From Pseudomonas abietaniphila (GTDB lineage: Bacteria; Pseudomonadota; Gammaproteobacteria; Pseudomonadales; Pseudomonadaceae), in assembly GCF_039697315.1 (NCBI RefSeq), contig NZ_CP155619.1:5332001-5396000 (forward strand): 64,000 nt of DNA. The letters run 5' to 3'. The position numbers were made by a program, and so were the translations under genes. Numbering within the stretch: position 1 is the stretch's first letter; each line of letters opens with the position of its first letter. This document shows positions 43,781 through 53,497 of the stretch, piece after piece. The notes beneath the pieces are model-generated. The model was not told the origin of the DNA and did not search any database. It saw nothing but the letters and a program-made list of their open reading frames with translations.

Positions 43781-46700
43781 ATGAAATCCATACGAGATCA
43801 GGCCGCGCATTTTCCCGAACTGGTGGGCCATTATGCGCAGAGCCAGCCGGACCGGATTGCCCTTCGACACATCCACCACGAAGAACAGGCTCCGTGGCTG
43901 ACCACCTACGCGCAGCTGGATCTGCACGCGCGCTCGATCGCGGGTCTGTTGCAGCATCATCTCGGTCCACAAGGCGCTGAACGTTGCGTGCTCATGCTGC
44001 CGACCGGCGCCGATTACGCCGCGGCGTTTCTTGGTTGCCTGTACGCCAACGTCATCGCGGTCCCGGCGTTCGCCCCGGAATACAACCGGCAGACCCATCT
44101 GGACCGACTGACCGGCATTCTCCAGGACGCCGCGCCGGGCGTGGTGCTGGGGCGTCGTGAGGATTTCGATAAATTCCAGCACCTGTTGCAACCCTTCATG
44201 CCGGCACACGGACGGTTCGTCGCCATTGAAGAGGTTCATGGCTGGCAGGGCTCGTTCCAGCCGTCACTGATCGACACCTCGTCGCTGGCGTTTCTGCAGT
44301 ACACCTCGGGCTCGACCAGCGCGCCCAAGGGCGTGATGGTTTCCCACGACAACCTCATGGCCAACGAAGTGGCCATGGCGCGGCACTTCGTCACCGACGC
44401 GTCGACCGAAAGCTGGGTCAGCTGGCTGCCGCTTTACCACGACATGGGCCTGATGTGCGGCCTGCTGTTGCCGCTGTACTACGGCGGCACGTTGAACCTG
44501 ATGTCGCCCAATTACTTCCTCGGGCGCCCGGCGCGCTGGCTTGAGGTGATGAGCCAATACAACGGGACCTTCTCCGGCGGCCCGGATTTCGCTTATCGCC
44601 TGTGCGTGGAGCGCATCAAACCGAGCGCCGTGAAGCACCTCAAACTGAACCCCTGGAGCCTGGCGTTTTCCGGTTCCGAGCCGATTCGCATCGCGACCCT
44701 GGACGCGTTCAGTGAGCATTTCGCCCCCGCCGGTTTTGACCGTCGTGCGCTGACCCCGAGCTACGGTCTGGCCGAAGCCACGTTGTTCGTCAGCGCCGCC
44801 CACCGTGAGGTGCCGTTCGGCATCAAGCGTTTCGATGGCAGTCAATTGGCTGCGGGCGAGGGGGGCGAAGCATTGTTTGCCAACCAGCGTTCCACCAGCC
44901 GCTTACCGGGGTGCGGCTGGTGTCGCGACGACCACGACCTGCGCATTGTCGATCCTGCGAGTCAGCAGGTGCTGCCGTCCGGGCAAGTCGGTGAAATCTG
45001 GATCGCCGGGGCAAGCGTCGCCCAGGGCTACTGGCAGAACCCGGAAGCCACCGCGAACACCTTCGTCGAGCAAGACGGCCAACGCTGGTTGCGCAGTGGC
45101 GACCTGGGGATCGCCAGCGACGGTGAGCTATTCATCACCGGCCGCCTCAAGGACCTGATCATTCTCAATGGCCAGAACCTCTATCCGCAGGACATCGAGC
45201 AATCGCTGGAGAAGAAGGTCGAGTTGCTGCGCCGCGGACGTATTGCGGCCTTTCCGGTCACCGACGAACAGGGCGCCGAAGGCGTTGGTCTGGCGCTGGA
45301 AATCAGCCGCAATGTGCGCCGCTTGCTGAATCCACAGATGATCTGCGAAGCCGTTCGCGACGCGCTGTCCGAGCTGTTTCTGGTGGCGCCCAAGGTCATC
45401 GTGTTGCTGGAACCCGGCGCGTTACCGCGGACCACCAGCGGCAAGCTGCAACGTTCAGCGTGCCGAGCGGGCTGGCAGAACGGCAGCCTGGACAGCTTCG
45501 CCATCTGGCAGGACGGCCGTCTGCTCGACACTCAAGACAATCAGGAAAATGGCGCCGCCGCACCTTTGCTGGCGCCCGTCGTCGCGGCCTGGGCCGAAGT
45601 GCTCGGCAAGCAGGACCTCGCCGCTCACGACCATTTCTTTGCCCGAGGCGGCGATTCGGTCGGCGTCGTGCAGGTGTTGGCGCGCCTGAACACCGAGCTG
45701 GGCCTCGCCCTTGAGCCCGCGCACCTTTTTGAGCACCCGACGCTGGGCGCCTTCAATGCTCACGTCGCTCGTCAGACCCGCAGTGACCAGGCGCCAAAAT
45801 CGGTCGCCCGTGTTTCCCGAGAGACGCCACCGGAGCAATCCTTCGCGCAGCAACGCCTGTGGTTCCTCGCTCAACTGGAACCCGACAGCAGCGCCTATCA
45901 TCTCTGTGGCCAGTTAAGCCTGAGCGGCGCCATCGATGACCTTGCGCTGCAACGCAGCTTCGATGACCTGGCCGTGCGCCACGAAAGCCTGCGCACCACC
46001 TTCGCCATCGACACGCACGACACGCTGGTGCAACGCATTCACGCCGCGCAGCCGGTGCTCCTCGAACAGCACGACCTCAGTCTGCACGCGCAGCCGCTGG
46101 AAGCCTTGGCGGCGTTGGCCAAGGCCGCCGTCGAGCAACCGATGGACCTGCAGATCGGGCCGCTGTGGCGCGTGCTCAAGGTACGACTGTCACCGGATCA
46201 GCAGCAACTGGTGCTGGTGTTGCACCACATCATCGCGGACGGCTGGTCGGTGCAAGTCATGCTCAAGGACTTCGCTGCGCTCTACAGCGCTCATGTTCAA
46301 GGGCTGACGCCAACGCTGACGCCGTTGCCGATCCAGTACGCCGACTTCGCCGTCTGGCAGCGCGAGCGACTGGCCGGGGGCGAGGGTGAACGTCAACTGA
46401 GGTACTGGCGTGAGCGCCTCGGCGACACGCAGCCGGTGTTGACGCTGCCAGCCGATCGTCCACGCCCGGCGCAGCAGAGCCATCGCGGCGCACGCTATGC
46501 CATTGCCTTCGACCGCACGCTCAGTCAGGGGCTTCGTGAACTGGCCGCGAACCAGGGTGCCACGCTGTTCATGGTCATGCTCGCGGCCTACAAAACCCTG
46601 TTGCAGCGCTACAGCAGCCAGACCGACCTGCGCGTCGGCGTGCCAGTGGCAGGGCGTACCTGCACCGAGGCGGAAGGCCTGATCGGCTTGTTCGTCAACA

Positions 46701-49700
46701 CGCTGGTGCTGCGCACGGAGGTGTCGCCGCAGCAGTCTTTCAGCGCGCTGATCGAGGCGGTCAAACACACCGCGCTGGGCGCGCAGAACCACCAGGACCT
46801 GCCGTTCGAGCAACTCGTCGAGGCCTTGGGTGTGTCGCGCAACCTCAGCCACAACCCGCTGTGTCAGGTGAAATTCACCCAGCAGTTCCCGCTGCCGCAG
46901 AACGTGGAAACGGCCGGTATGCGCATGGACGTCAATCAGCTGGATGACTACGCCGCGCACTTCGATCTGGGGCTGGATATTACTGACAGCGCAGACGGCA
47001 TTCAGGCCGTGTTCACCTACGCCTGCGACCTGTTCGACGAAGCGCGTATCGCCGGGCTGGCCGCGGACCTGTTGCGCATTTGCGCGCAAGGGGTCGCGCA
47101 GCCGCAAACCCGTTTGAACGAGCTGCAGCTATCGGCCGTGCCTTCGCGCCTCGATGCCGAAACGGTCGCGTTCCCGGCCACAGACGTGCTGACCCTCTGG
47201 GACGTCAGCGTCAACGCGCACCCTGAGCGTCTGGCGTTGCAGAGCGAACAACAGAGAGAGAATTTCGCCTCCGTCGATGCCCAGGCCAACCGTCTGGCCC
47301 GGCACCTGCGCCAACTCGGCGTGGGGTCTGAAAGCCGTGTGGGCCTGGTGCTGGAGCGCTCGGTGGAATTTGTCGTCGGCCTGCTGGCGGTGCTCAAGGC
47401 GGGCGCAGCCTACGTGCCACTGGACCCGAAATGGCCCGCTGAACGTCAGGCGTTCGTGCTTGCCGACAGCGGCGCGCGCTGGCTGATCAGCGATGCAGTC
47501 GCGCCTGCCGACTACACGGGTGAAATCATCAAGGTGGACGCCGATGCCCCTTGGCGCTCGCTTCCTGCCGCAGCGTCGAACATTCGCCTGCATCCCGAGC
47601 AAGCGGCGTATCTGATCTACACATCAGGCACCAGTGGCACACCAAAGGGCGTGGTGATCAGTCATGGCGCGCTGGCCGATTACGTTCAGGGCCTGCTCAA
47701 GCGTCTTGAACTTGCACCGGATGCGAGCATGGCGATGGTCTCCACCGTCGGTGCCGACCTGGGTCATACCGTGCTGTTCGGCGCCCTGTGCTCGGCGCGC
47801 ACGCTGCACCTGATCAACCCGGATCGGACCAACGACGCCGACCGTTTTGCGGCCTACATGGCCGACCACAACGTGGGTGTTTTGAAGATCGTCCCGACCC
47901 ACCTGAGCGGTCTGCTGCAAGCGGCCAATGCCGCCGATGTGCTGCCGGAACGGGCGCTGATTCTGGGCGGTGATGCATTGCCATGGGAGCTGCTGGCTCA
48001 GGTCAAACGCCTGAAACCGAACTGCCGCGTCATCAACCATTACGGCCCGACCGAAACCACCGTCGGCGTGTTGAGCAACGAGGTGGCGGACGCACAAGCG
48101 ACGTCAGAAACGGCGCCCGTCGGTCGTCCGCTACCGAACGCCGTGGCGCTGATTCTCAATGATCAGCTGGAGCCGGTGGTGCAGGGTGACATCGGCGAGC
48201 TGTACATCGGCGGGCCTGGCCTCGCCCGCGGGTATCACGACCGTCCGGGCATGACCGCTGCGGTGTTTATTCCGGATCCGAACGGCGCAGGCCGTCGCCT
48301 GTACCGCAGCGGCGACCGTGCGCGGTTGTTGGCTAACGGGCAGATCCAGTTCCTGGGGCGCGCCGACGATCAGGTCAAGGTGCGTGGCTATCGCGTAGCG
48401 CTGGGAGAGATCGCCCAGCGTCTGCGTCAGCTGGAAGGGCTGCGCGATGCGCATGTCCGGGTGGATGAGCGCGGCCAGTTGATCGCCCACGCACTGATCG
48501 CCAAGGGTGTGCAGATCGATGGCGAAAGCCTGCGTGCGCAGCTCGGCGAGAGCCTGCCGGATTACATGGTGCCGAGCCATGTGTTGACGCTGGATGCCTT
48601 CCCGCTGACCGCCAACGGCAAGCTCGATCACAGCGCCTTGCCCACGCCGCAGGTGATTTCTCAGCAGTTCGAAGCGCCCCATGAAGGCGTGGAGGCGAGT
48701 CTTGCAGCGCTTTGGGAAAAGGCCCTCAACGTTGAAGCGGTCGGCCGTCACGATAACTTCTTCACCTTGGGCGGCGACTCGATTCTCAGCCTGCAGATCA
48801 TCGCGCGTGCCCGTCGTCAGGGGATTCGCCTGACACCCAAGCAGCTTTTTGAAAAACAGACCATCGCCGAACTGGCGCAGGTCGCCGTGTTGTCCGAGGC
48901 CAAGCCTGCCGCTGCCCCAATCGTCGCGGCGGTTGCCCCCCGTGACTTCGCGTTGACGCCGATTCAAGCCCGCTTCTTCGCCTTGCCCGTGGCTCAGCGT
49001 TCGCACTGGAACCAGTCGCTGCTGCTCGATCTGCCTCAGGCCCTTGACGTCGCTGTGCTGCAACAAGCGCTCGCCTTGTTGCTGGCGCAGCACGACAGCC
49101 TGCGCCTGAGTTTCCATCAGGGCGACGACGGTCAATGGCAACAGCGCTACCGCGACAGTGAAAACGCCGAGCGCGTGCTGTGGACCTGCGAATTGACCCG
49201 CGAAGAAGACCTGGCCTCGCTGAGCGACGAAGCTCAGCGCAGCCTGAACATCGAGACCGGGCCGTTGTTGCGCGTAGTCCATGCGCGACTGCCCTCGGGC
49301 GAAGGCCGTCTGCTGCTGGCGATCCATCACCTGGCCGTCGATGGCGTTTCGTGGCGCGTGCTGCTGGAGGACCTGCAACACGCTTACAGCCGTCTGGCTG
49401 TCGGGCAGAACATAACGCTGGCGGAGAAAACCGCCAGCTTCCAGGCCTGGTCGCAGTCGCTGCAAACCCTGGCTCACAGTCCTGAACTGGCAGCTCAGTT
49501 ACCGCACTGGCAGGCGCTGAGTGCAGCAGACGCCTGCCTGCCGGGCGACGCCTCGATTCAAAGCAAGGTCGGCGACGGTGAAACCATCGGCCTGACGCTG
49601 GAAGCGGACGACACCCGCCGTCTGCTCAGTGAAGCCCCGGCGGCCTACCGCACGCGCATCGACGATCTGTTGCTGGCGGCGTTGTCCCAGGCGCTGCATC

Positions 49701-52700
49701 AATGGACCGGGCGTCGTCGTCACGTGATCAGCCTCGAAGGCCATGGCCGCGAAGACGCCAGCGGCACGTTGGATTTGAGCCGCAGTGTCGGTTGGTTTAC
49801 CAGCCTGTATCCGCTGGCGCTGGACGCCGATGACGATGCGGTTGCCACATTAAAAACGGTCAAGGAAGCGGTACGCGCCGTGCCGGAAAAAGGCTTGGGT
49901 TATGGCGTGCTCAAGCATCTGGCTGGCGCCGATTTGCCAGAGCTGGTGGGGCAGGGCGTGACGTTCAACTACCTCGGCCGTTTTGATGACACTGAGGGCG
50001 CCCTGTTCTCACTGTCGAGCATGGTTCCCGCCCATCTGCGTGACCCGCAAGGCCCGCTGGCCAATGCACTGGCGATAGATGGCCAGGTACGCGACGGTCA
50101 GTTGCACCTGGACTGGACCTTCAGTCGCGTGCGTTTCAGCCGCGACAGCATCGAGCAACTGGTGGCGCTGTACCGTGAGCAACTGCTGCACCTGATCGCC
50201 CACTGCAGCGATGAACGTAACGCCGGTCTGACACCGTCCGATTTCCCGCTGGCAGGGCTCAACCAGGCGCAACTGGATGCCTTGGCGATTCCCGCCCGGG
50301 AGATCGAAGACATCCTGCCGCTGGCGCCCATGCAGCAGGGGATTCTGCTGCACAGCCTGCTGGAGCAAGGCAACGGCATCTACTTGATGCAGGATCAATA
50401 CGCCGTCGGCAGCGACGTCGATTTCGAGGCTTTCAAGTTCGCCTGGCAGCACGTGGTGCAGCGACATCCCGCCCTGCGCACGGCCTTCCACGGTCTGGAA
50501 AGTGGTGTGCAGCGTCAGGTGGTGATGCGTCGCATGCCATCCCCGGCTCAGCTGATCGACCTCAGTCACCTGTCCCGCGAGGCCGCCGAAGCCGAGCTGG
50601 AGGCACTGCTCGGCGCCGAGCGCGAACAGGGCTTTGATTTCGCCCGTGCGCCATTGCTGCGCCTGCGGCTGGTCAAGTTTGGCGAGGCGGATTTCCGCAT
50701 CGTGCAAAGCCACCACCACGCCCTGATCGACGCCTGGTGCCGGGGCCTGATGCTCACCGAGTTCTTCGCCCACTACCGCGCATTCCTCGACGGTCGCCAC
50801 GTCAGCCTGCCGGCTGCGCGACCTTATCGTGACTTCCTCGGCTGGCTGGCCGAGCAGGACGAAGCCGTCAGCCGAGATTACTGGCGCAACGCGCTGGCCG
50901 GCTTCACCGACGTCACGCCGTTGCCGTATCGCCACAGCCCACAAGGCGAGCCGCAGATGCGTGACGTGACCCTGGCGCTGGGCACCGAGCAGACCGCGAA
51001 ACTGGCCGATCAGGCGCGTCAGTACCGTCTGACTGCCAACACCTTCGTGCAGGCCGCCTGGGCCTTGTTGCTGATGCGCCATGCGGACCGCGAGGACGTG
51101 CTGTTCGGCGTCACGGTGGCAGGTCGTCCAACCGAACTCGAAGGCATTGAGGGCGCGCTGGGGCTGTTCATCAACACCTTGCCGCTGCGCATCAAGCGTC
51201 CCGGCGTCGCCGCTCCGGCGCTGGACCTGCTCAACGCGCTGCAAGCGCAGAACGCCGAGATGCGTCAGCACGAGCACCTGTCCCTGGCGGACATTCAACT
51301 GTTGGCCGACACGCCGCGCGGTCAGCCGTTGTTCGACAGCCTGTTCGTCTTTGAAAACGTTCCGTTGGGCGCCGAGGTTCAGCAGGCCGTGAACGAATAC
51401 CGGATCAACCCGCTGGCAAACCGTACCCACACCAACTACCCGTTGACCGTGGTGCTGCTGCCGGGCGAGTCGCTGCAATTGCAGCTGACCTACGACACCC
51501 GTCACTTCGACGACGTCGACATGACCTCGCTGGTCGGGCATTTCCGCCGACTGCTGACGCAACTGATCGACAACCCGCAACAGACCCTCGATCAGTTGCA
51601 GGTGCTGGAGCAGGCCGAACGTGAACAGTTGCTGCAACAGGGTCAGGGACCGGTGGAAAAACACTGGTACGGCATCAGTTATCTGGAGCGTTTCGAGTCC
51701 CGCGTGCAGGCGCATCCGAACCTGGAAGTGGCGCGCTGCCAGGGCCAGAGCCTGACCTACGACGAACTCAACCGCGACGCCAATCGCATCGGTCATGGCC
51801 TGATCGAAGCAGGCGTGCAGGGCGATGACGTGGTGGCGTTGTTCGCGCCGCGCGGTTTGCCGCTGCTGAGCATGATCATCGGCGCGTTCAAGGCCGGCGC
51901 TGCCTACCTGGCACTGGATGATCGTCATCCGGCAGGCCGCAGTGCCCGCATGCTGGTGAGCAGCGCTGCCCCTGTGTTGCTGACGCCACGTGACTCTCTG
52001 GCACAGGTCGAGGCGATTCTTACACTGACCGAGGTCAAACCGCGTCTGCTGATCCTGGAGGACCTGCTCAGCAACGGCGCCGAGGGTAATCCCGGCCGCT
52101 ACGCCAGCGCCGAGCAACTGGCTTATGTGATCTACACGTCGGGTTCTACGGGCGAGCCGAAAGGGGTGATGGTCAACCAGCGCGGGATGCTCAACAACCA
52201 GATGTCCAAGCTGCCTTACCTGCGTCTGGGCGAGGGCGATGTGATCGCCCAGACCGCCGCCACCGGTTTCGACATTTCCGTGTGGCAGTTCCTCACTGCG
52301 CCGCTGTTCGGTGGTCGGGTGGAGATTCTGCCGGACTCGGTGGTTCACGACCCGCAGCGTCTGCTGGAGGAGGTCGTTGCCAATCAGGTCAGCGTGCTGG
52401 AGTGCGTGCCCGCAGTGATCGACGGCATGCTCGCCGTGTCGCCGCACCGGCTCGATGCCTTGCGCTGGTTGTTGCCGACCGGGGAAGCGCTTACCGTGGA
52501 CCTGGCGACGCGCTGGTTCAATCGATACCCGAACGTGCCGTTGGTCAACGCTTATGGCCCGGCCGAATGCGCCGACGACGTGGCCCTGCACACCTTGACC
52601 GCAGCGCCCGCCGCCAAGGCCAACATGCCGATTGGCCGACCGACCGACAACAACCGTTTGTATGTACTGGATTCCAGCCTGCAACTGGCGGCGCCGGGCG

Positions 52701-53497
52701 TCGTCGGCGAGCTGTACATCGGCGGCGTTGGCGTGGGCCGCGGTTATGCCGCACGTCCTGCGCTGACTGCCGAACGCTTCTTGCCGGACCCGTTCGGTGA
52801 AGCCGGTGCGCGGCTGTACCGCAGCGGCGACCTTGCGCGCTGGAACGCCGACGGTGCGCTGGAATACGTCGGCCGTGCGGACTTCCAGGTGAAGATCCGC
52901 GGCCAGCGCATCGAACTGGGCGAAATCGAAAACGTGCTGCTGGCTCAACCGGCGGTTCATGACGCCGTGGTCAGTGCGCAACCGACGCTCCACGGTCCGC
53001 AACTGGTGGCGTACGTGGTCGCCGAGGCGCAGCAGGCACTGTCCGCCGACGTCCTCAAGACTGCACTGGCCCAAGCGCTGCCGGCGTTCATGGTGCCCGC
53101 CCATGTGGTGCAACTTGAGCGCCTGCCGCGCAACGCCAACGGCAAGCTCGACCGCAAAGCATTGCCGGCGCTCAGCGTGCAGGAAAGGACCTTTGAGGCG
53201 CCGCAAGGCGAGCGTGAAGAGGTCCTCGCCGAACTCTGGCGGAACCTGCTGAACGTTGAGCGGGTAGGGCGCGACGACAACTTCTTCGAACTGGGCGGGC
53301 ACTCGTTGCTGGCGACACGTCTGTTGTCGCGCATTCGCGAGCGCCTGGGGGTGAGCATTCCGCTGGCGCAGGCCTTCGAAGCCACGACCGTCGCCGCACA
53401 GGCCGCCCTGATCGACACCTTGCAGGGGCAGACCCTGACGCTCGACCGGCTCGATGCCCTGGACGAGTTAATGAATGAGCTGGAGGAAAGCAACTGA
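43781..53497 (+). CDS. NRPS 1: FAAL-T-C-A(Asp)-T-E-C-A(Dab)-T
   Basis: A 3238-aa synthetase beginning the siderophore. Start is ATG 43781 with AGGTGA nine bases before; an upstream TTG at 43757 is weaker. Domains by residue: fatty acyl-AMP ligase 1-565 (YTSGSTSAPKG about 173); carrier Ser about 626 (GGDSVG); C1 about 685-1110 (HHIIADGWS at 815); A1 about 1130-1620; carrier Ser about 1667 (GGDSIL); epimerase about 1720-2150 (HHLAVDGVSW, EGHGRE, VGWFTSLYP); C2 about 2175-2600 (HHALIDAW, with Ala for the last Gly of HHxxxDG); A2 about 2650-3120; carrier Ser about 3175 (GGHSLL). The A1 code reads DLTKIGHVG-K, which I recognise as Asp; A2 reads DIWELTADD-K, a diaminobutyrate (Dab) code as I remember it. 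Predicted product is acyl-D-Asp-Dab. Stop and next start overlap (TGATG). Confidence 0.9.
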   Translation: MKSIRDQAAHFPELVGHYAQSQPDRIALRHIHHEEQAPWLTTYAQLDLHARSIAGLLQHHLGPQGAERCVLMLPTGADYAAAFLGCLYANVIAVPAFAPEYNRQTHLDRLTGILQDAAPGVVLGRREDFDKFQHLLQPFMPAHGRFVAIEEVHGWQGSFQPSLIDTSSLAFLQYTSGSTSAPKGVMVSHDNLMANEVAMARHFVTDASTESWVSWLPLYHDMGLMCGLLLPLYYGGTLNLMSPNYFLGRPARWLEVMSQYNGTFSGGPDFAYRLCVERIKPSAVKHLKLNPWSLAFSGSEPIRIATLDAFSEHFAPAGFDRRALTPSYGLAEATLFVSAAHREVPFGIKRFDGSQLAAGEGGEALFANQRSTSRLPGCGWCRDDHDLRIVDPASQQVLPSGQVGEIWIAGASVAQGYWQNPEATANTFVEQDGQRWLRSGDLGIASDGELFITGRLKDLIILNGQNLYPQDIEQSLEKKVELLRRGRIAAFPVTDEQGAEGVGLALEISRNVRRLLNPQMICEAVRDALSELFLVAPKVIVLLEPGALPRTTSGKLQRSACRAGWQNGSLDSFAIWQDGRLLDTQDNQENGAAAPLLAPVVAAWAEVLGKQDLAAHDHFFARGGDSVGVVQVLARLNTELGLALEPAHLFEHPTLGAFNAHVARQTRSDQAPKSVARVSRETPPEQSFAQQRLWFLAQLEPDSSAYHLCGQLSLSGAIDDLALQRSFDDLAVRHESLRTTFAIDTHDTLVQRIHAAQPVLLEQHDLSLHAQPLEALAALAKAAVEQPMDLQIGPLWRVLKVRLSPDQQQLVLVLHHIIADGWSVQVMLKDFAALYSAHVQGLTPTLTPLPIQYADFAVWQRERLAGGEGERQLRYWRERLGDTQPVLTLPADRPRPAQQSHRGARYAIAFDRTLSQGLRELAANQGATLFMVMLAAYKTLLQRYSSQTDLRVGVPVAGRTCTEAEGLIGLFVNTLVLRTEVSPQQSFSALIEAVKHTALGAQNHQDLPFEQLVEALGVSRNLSHNPLCQVKFTQQFPLPQNVETAGMRMDVNQLDDYAAHFDLGLDITDSADGIQAVFTYACDLFDEARIAGLAADLLRICAQGVAQPQTRLNELQLSAVPSRLDAETVAFPATDVLTLWDVSVNAHPERLALQSEQQRENFASVDAQANRLARHLRQLGVGSESRVGLVLERSVEFVVGLLAVLKAGAAYVPLDPKWPAERQAFVLADSGARWLISDAVAPADYTGEIIKVDADAPWRSLPAAASNIRLHPEQAAYLIYTSGTSGTPKGVVISHGALADYVQGLLKRLELAPDASMAMVSTVGADLGHTVLFGALCSARTLHLINPDRTNDADRFAAYMADHNVGVLKIVPTHLSGLLQAANAADVLPERALILGGDALPWELLAQVKRLKPNCRVINHYGPTETTVGVLSNEVADAQATSETAPVGRPLPNAVALILNDQLEPVVQGDIGELYIGGPGLARGYHDRPGMTAAVFIPDPNGAGRRLYRSGDRARLLANGQIQFLGRADDQVKVRGYRVALGEIAQRLRQLEGLRDAHVRVDERGQLIAHALIAKGVQIDGESLRAQLGESLPDYMVPSHVLTLDAFPLTANGKLDHSALPTPQVISQQFEAPHEGVEASLAALWEKALNVEAVGRHDNFFTLGGDSILSLQIIARARRQGIRLTPKQLFEKQTIAELAQVAVLSEAKPAAAPIVAAVAPRDFALTPIQARFFALPVAQRSHWNQSLLLDLPQALDVAVLQQALALLLAQHDSLRLSFHQGDDGQWQQRYRDSENAERVLWTCELTREEDLASLSDEAQRSLNIETGPLLRVVHARLPSGEGRLLLAIHHLAVDGVSWRVLLEDLQHAYSRLAVGQNITLAEKTASFQAWSQSLQTLAHSPELAAQLPHWQALSAADACLPGDASIQSKVGDGETIGLTLEADDTRRLLSEAPAAYRTRIDDLLLAALSQALHQWTGRRRHVISLEGHGREDASGTLDLSRSVGWFTSLYPLALDADDDAVATLKTVKEAVRAVPEKGLGYGVLKHLAGADLPELVGQGVTFNYLGRFDDTEGALFSLSSMVPAHLRDPQGPLANALAIDGQVRDGQLHLDWTFSRVRFSRDSIEQLVALYREQLLHLIAHCSDERNAGLTPSDFPLAGLNQAQLDALAIPAREIEDILPLAPMQQGILLHSLLEQGNGIYLMQDQYAVGSDVDFEAFKFAWQHVVQRHPALRTAFHGLESGVQRQVVMRRMPSPAQLIDLSHLSREAAEAELEALLGAEREQGFDFARAPLLRLRLVKFGEADFRIVQSHHHALIDAWCRGLMLTEFFAHYRAFLDGRHVSLPAARPYRDFLGWLAEQDEAVSRDYWRNALAGFTDVTPLPYRHSPQGEPQMRDVTLALGTEQTAKLADQARQYRLTANTFVQAAWALLLMRHADREDVLFGVTVAGRPTELEGIEGALGLFINTLPLRIKRPGVAAPALDLLNALQAQNAEMRQHEHLSLADIQLLADTPRGQPLFDSLFVFENVPLGAEVQQAVNEYRINPLANRTHTNYPLTVVLLPGESLQLQLTYDTRHFDDVDMTSLVGHFRRLLTQLIDNPQQTLDQLQVLEQAEREQLLQQGQGPVEKHWYGISYLERFESRVQAHPNLEVARCQGQSLTYDELNRDANRIGHGLIEAGVQGDDVVALFAPRGLPLLSMIIGAFKAGAAYLALDDRHPAGRSARMLVSSAAPVLLTPRDSLAQVEAILTLTEVKPRLLILEDLLSNGAEGNPGRYASAEQLAYVIYTSGSTGEPKGVMVNQRGMLNNQMSKLPYLRLGEGDVIAQTAATGFDISVWQFLTAPLFGGRVEILPDSVVHDPQRLLEEVVANQVSVLECVPAVIDGMLAVSPHRLDALRWLLPTGEALTVDLATRWFNRYPNVPLVNAYGPAECADDVALHTLTAAPAAKANMPIGRPTDNNRLYVLDSSLQLAAPGVVGELYIGGVGVGRGYAARPALTAERFLPDPFGEAGARLYRSGDLARWNADGALEYVGRADFQVKIRGQRIELGEIENVLLAQPAVHDAVVSAQPTLHGPQLVAYVVAEAQQALSADVLKTALAQALPAFMVPAHVVQLERLPRNANGKLDRKALPALSVQERTFEAPQGEREEVLAELWRNLLNVERVGRDDNFFELGGHSLLATRLLSRIRERLGVSIPLAQAFEATTVAAQAALIDTLQGQTLTLDRLDALDELMNELEESN

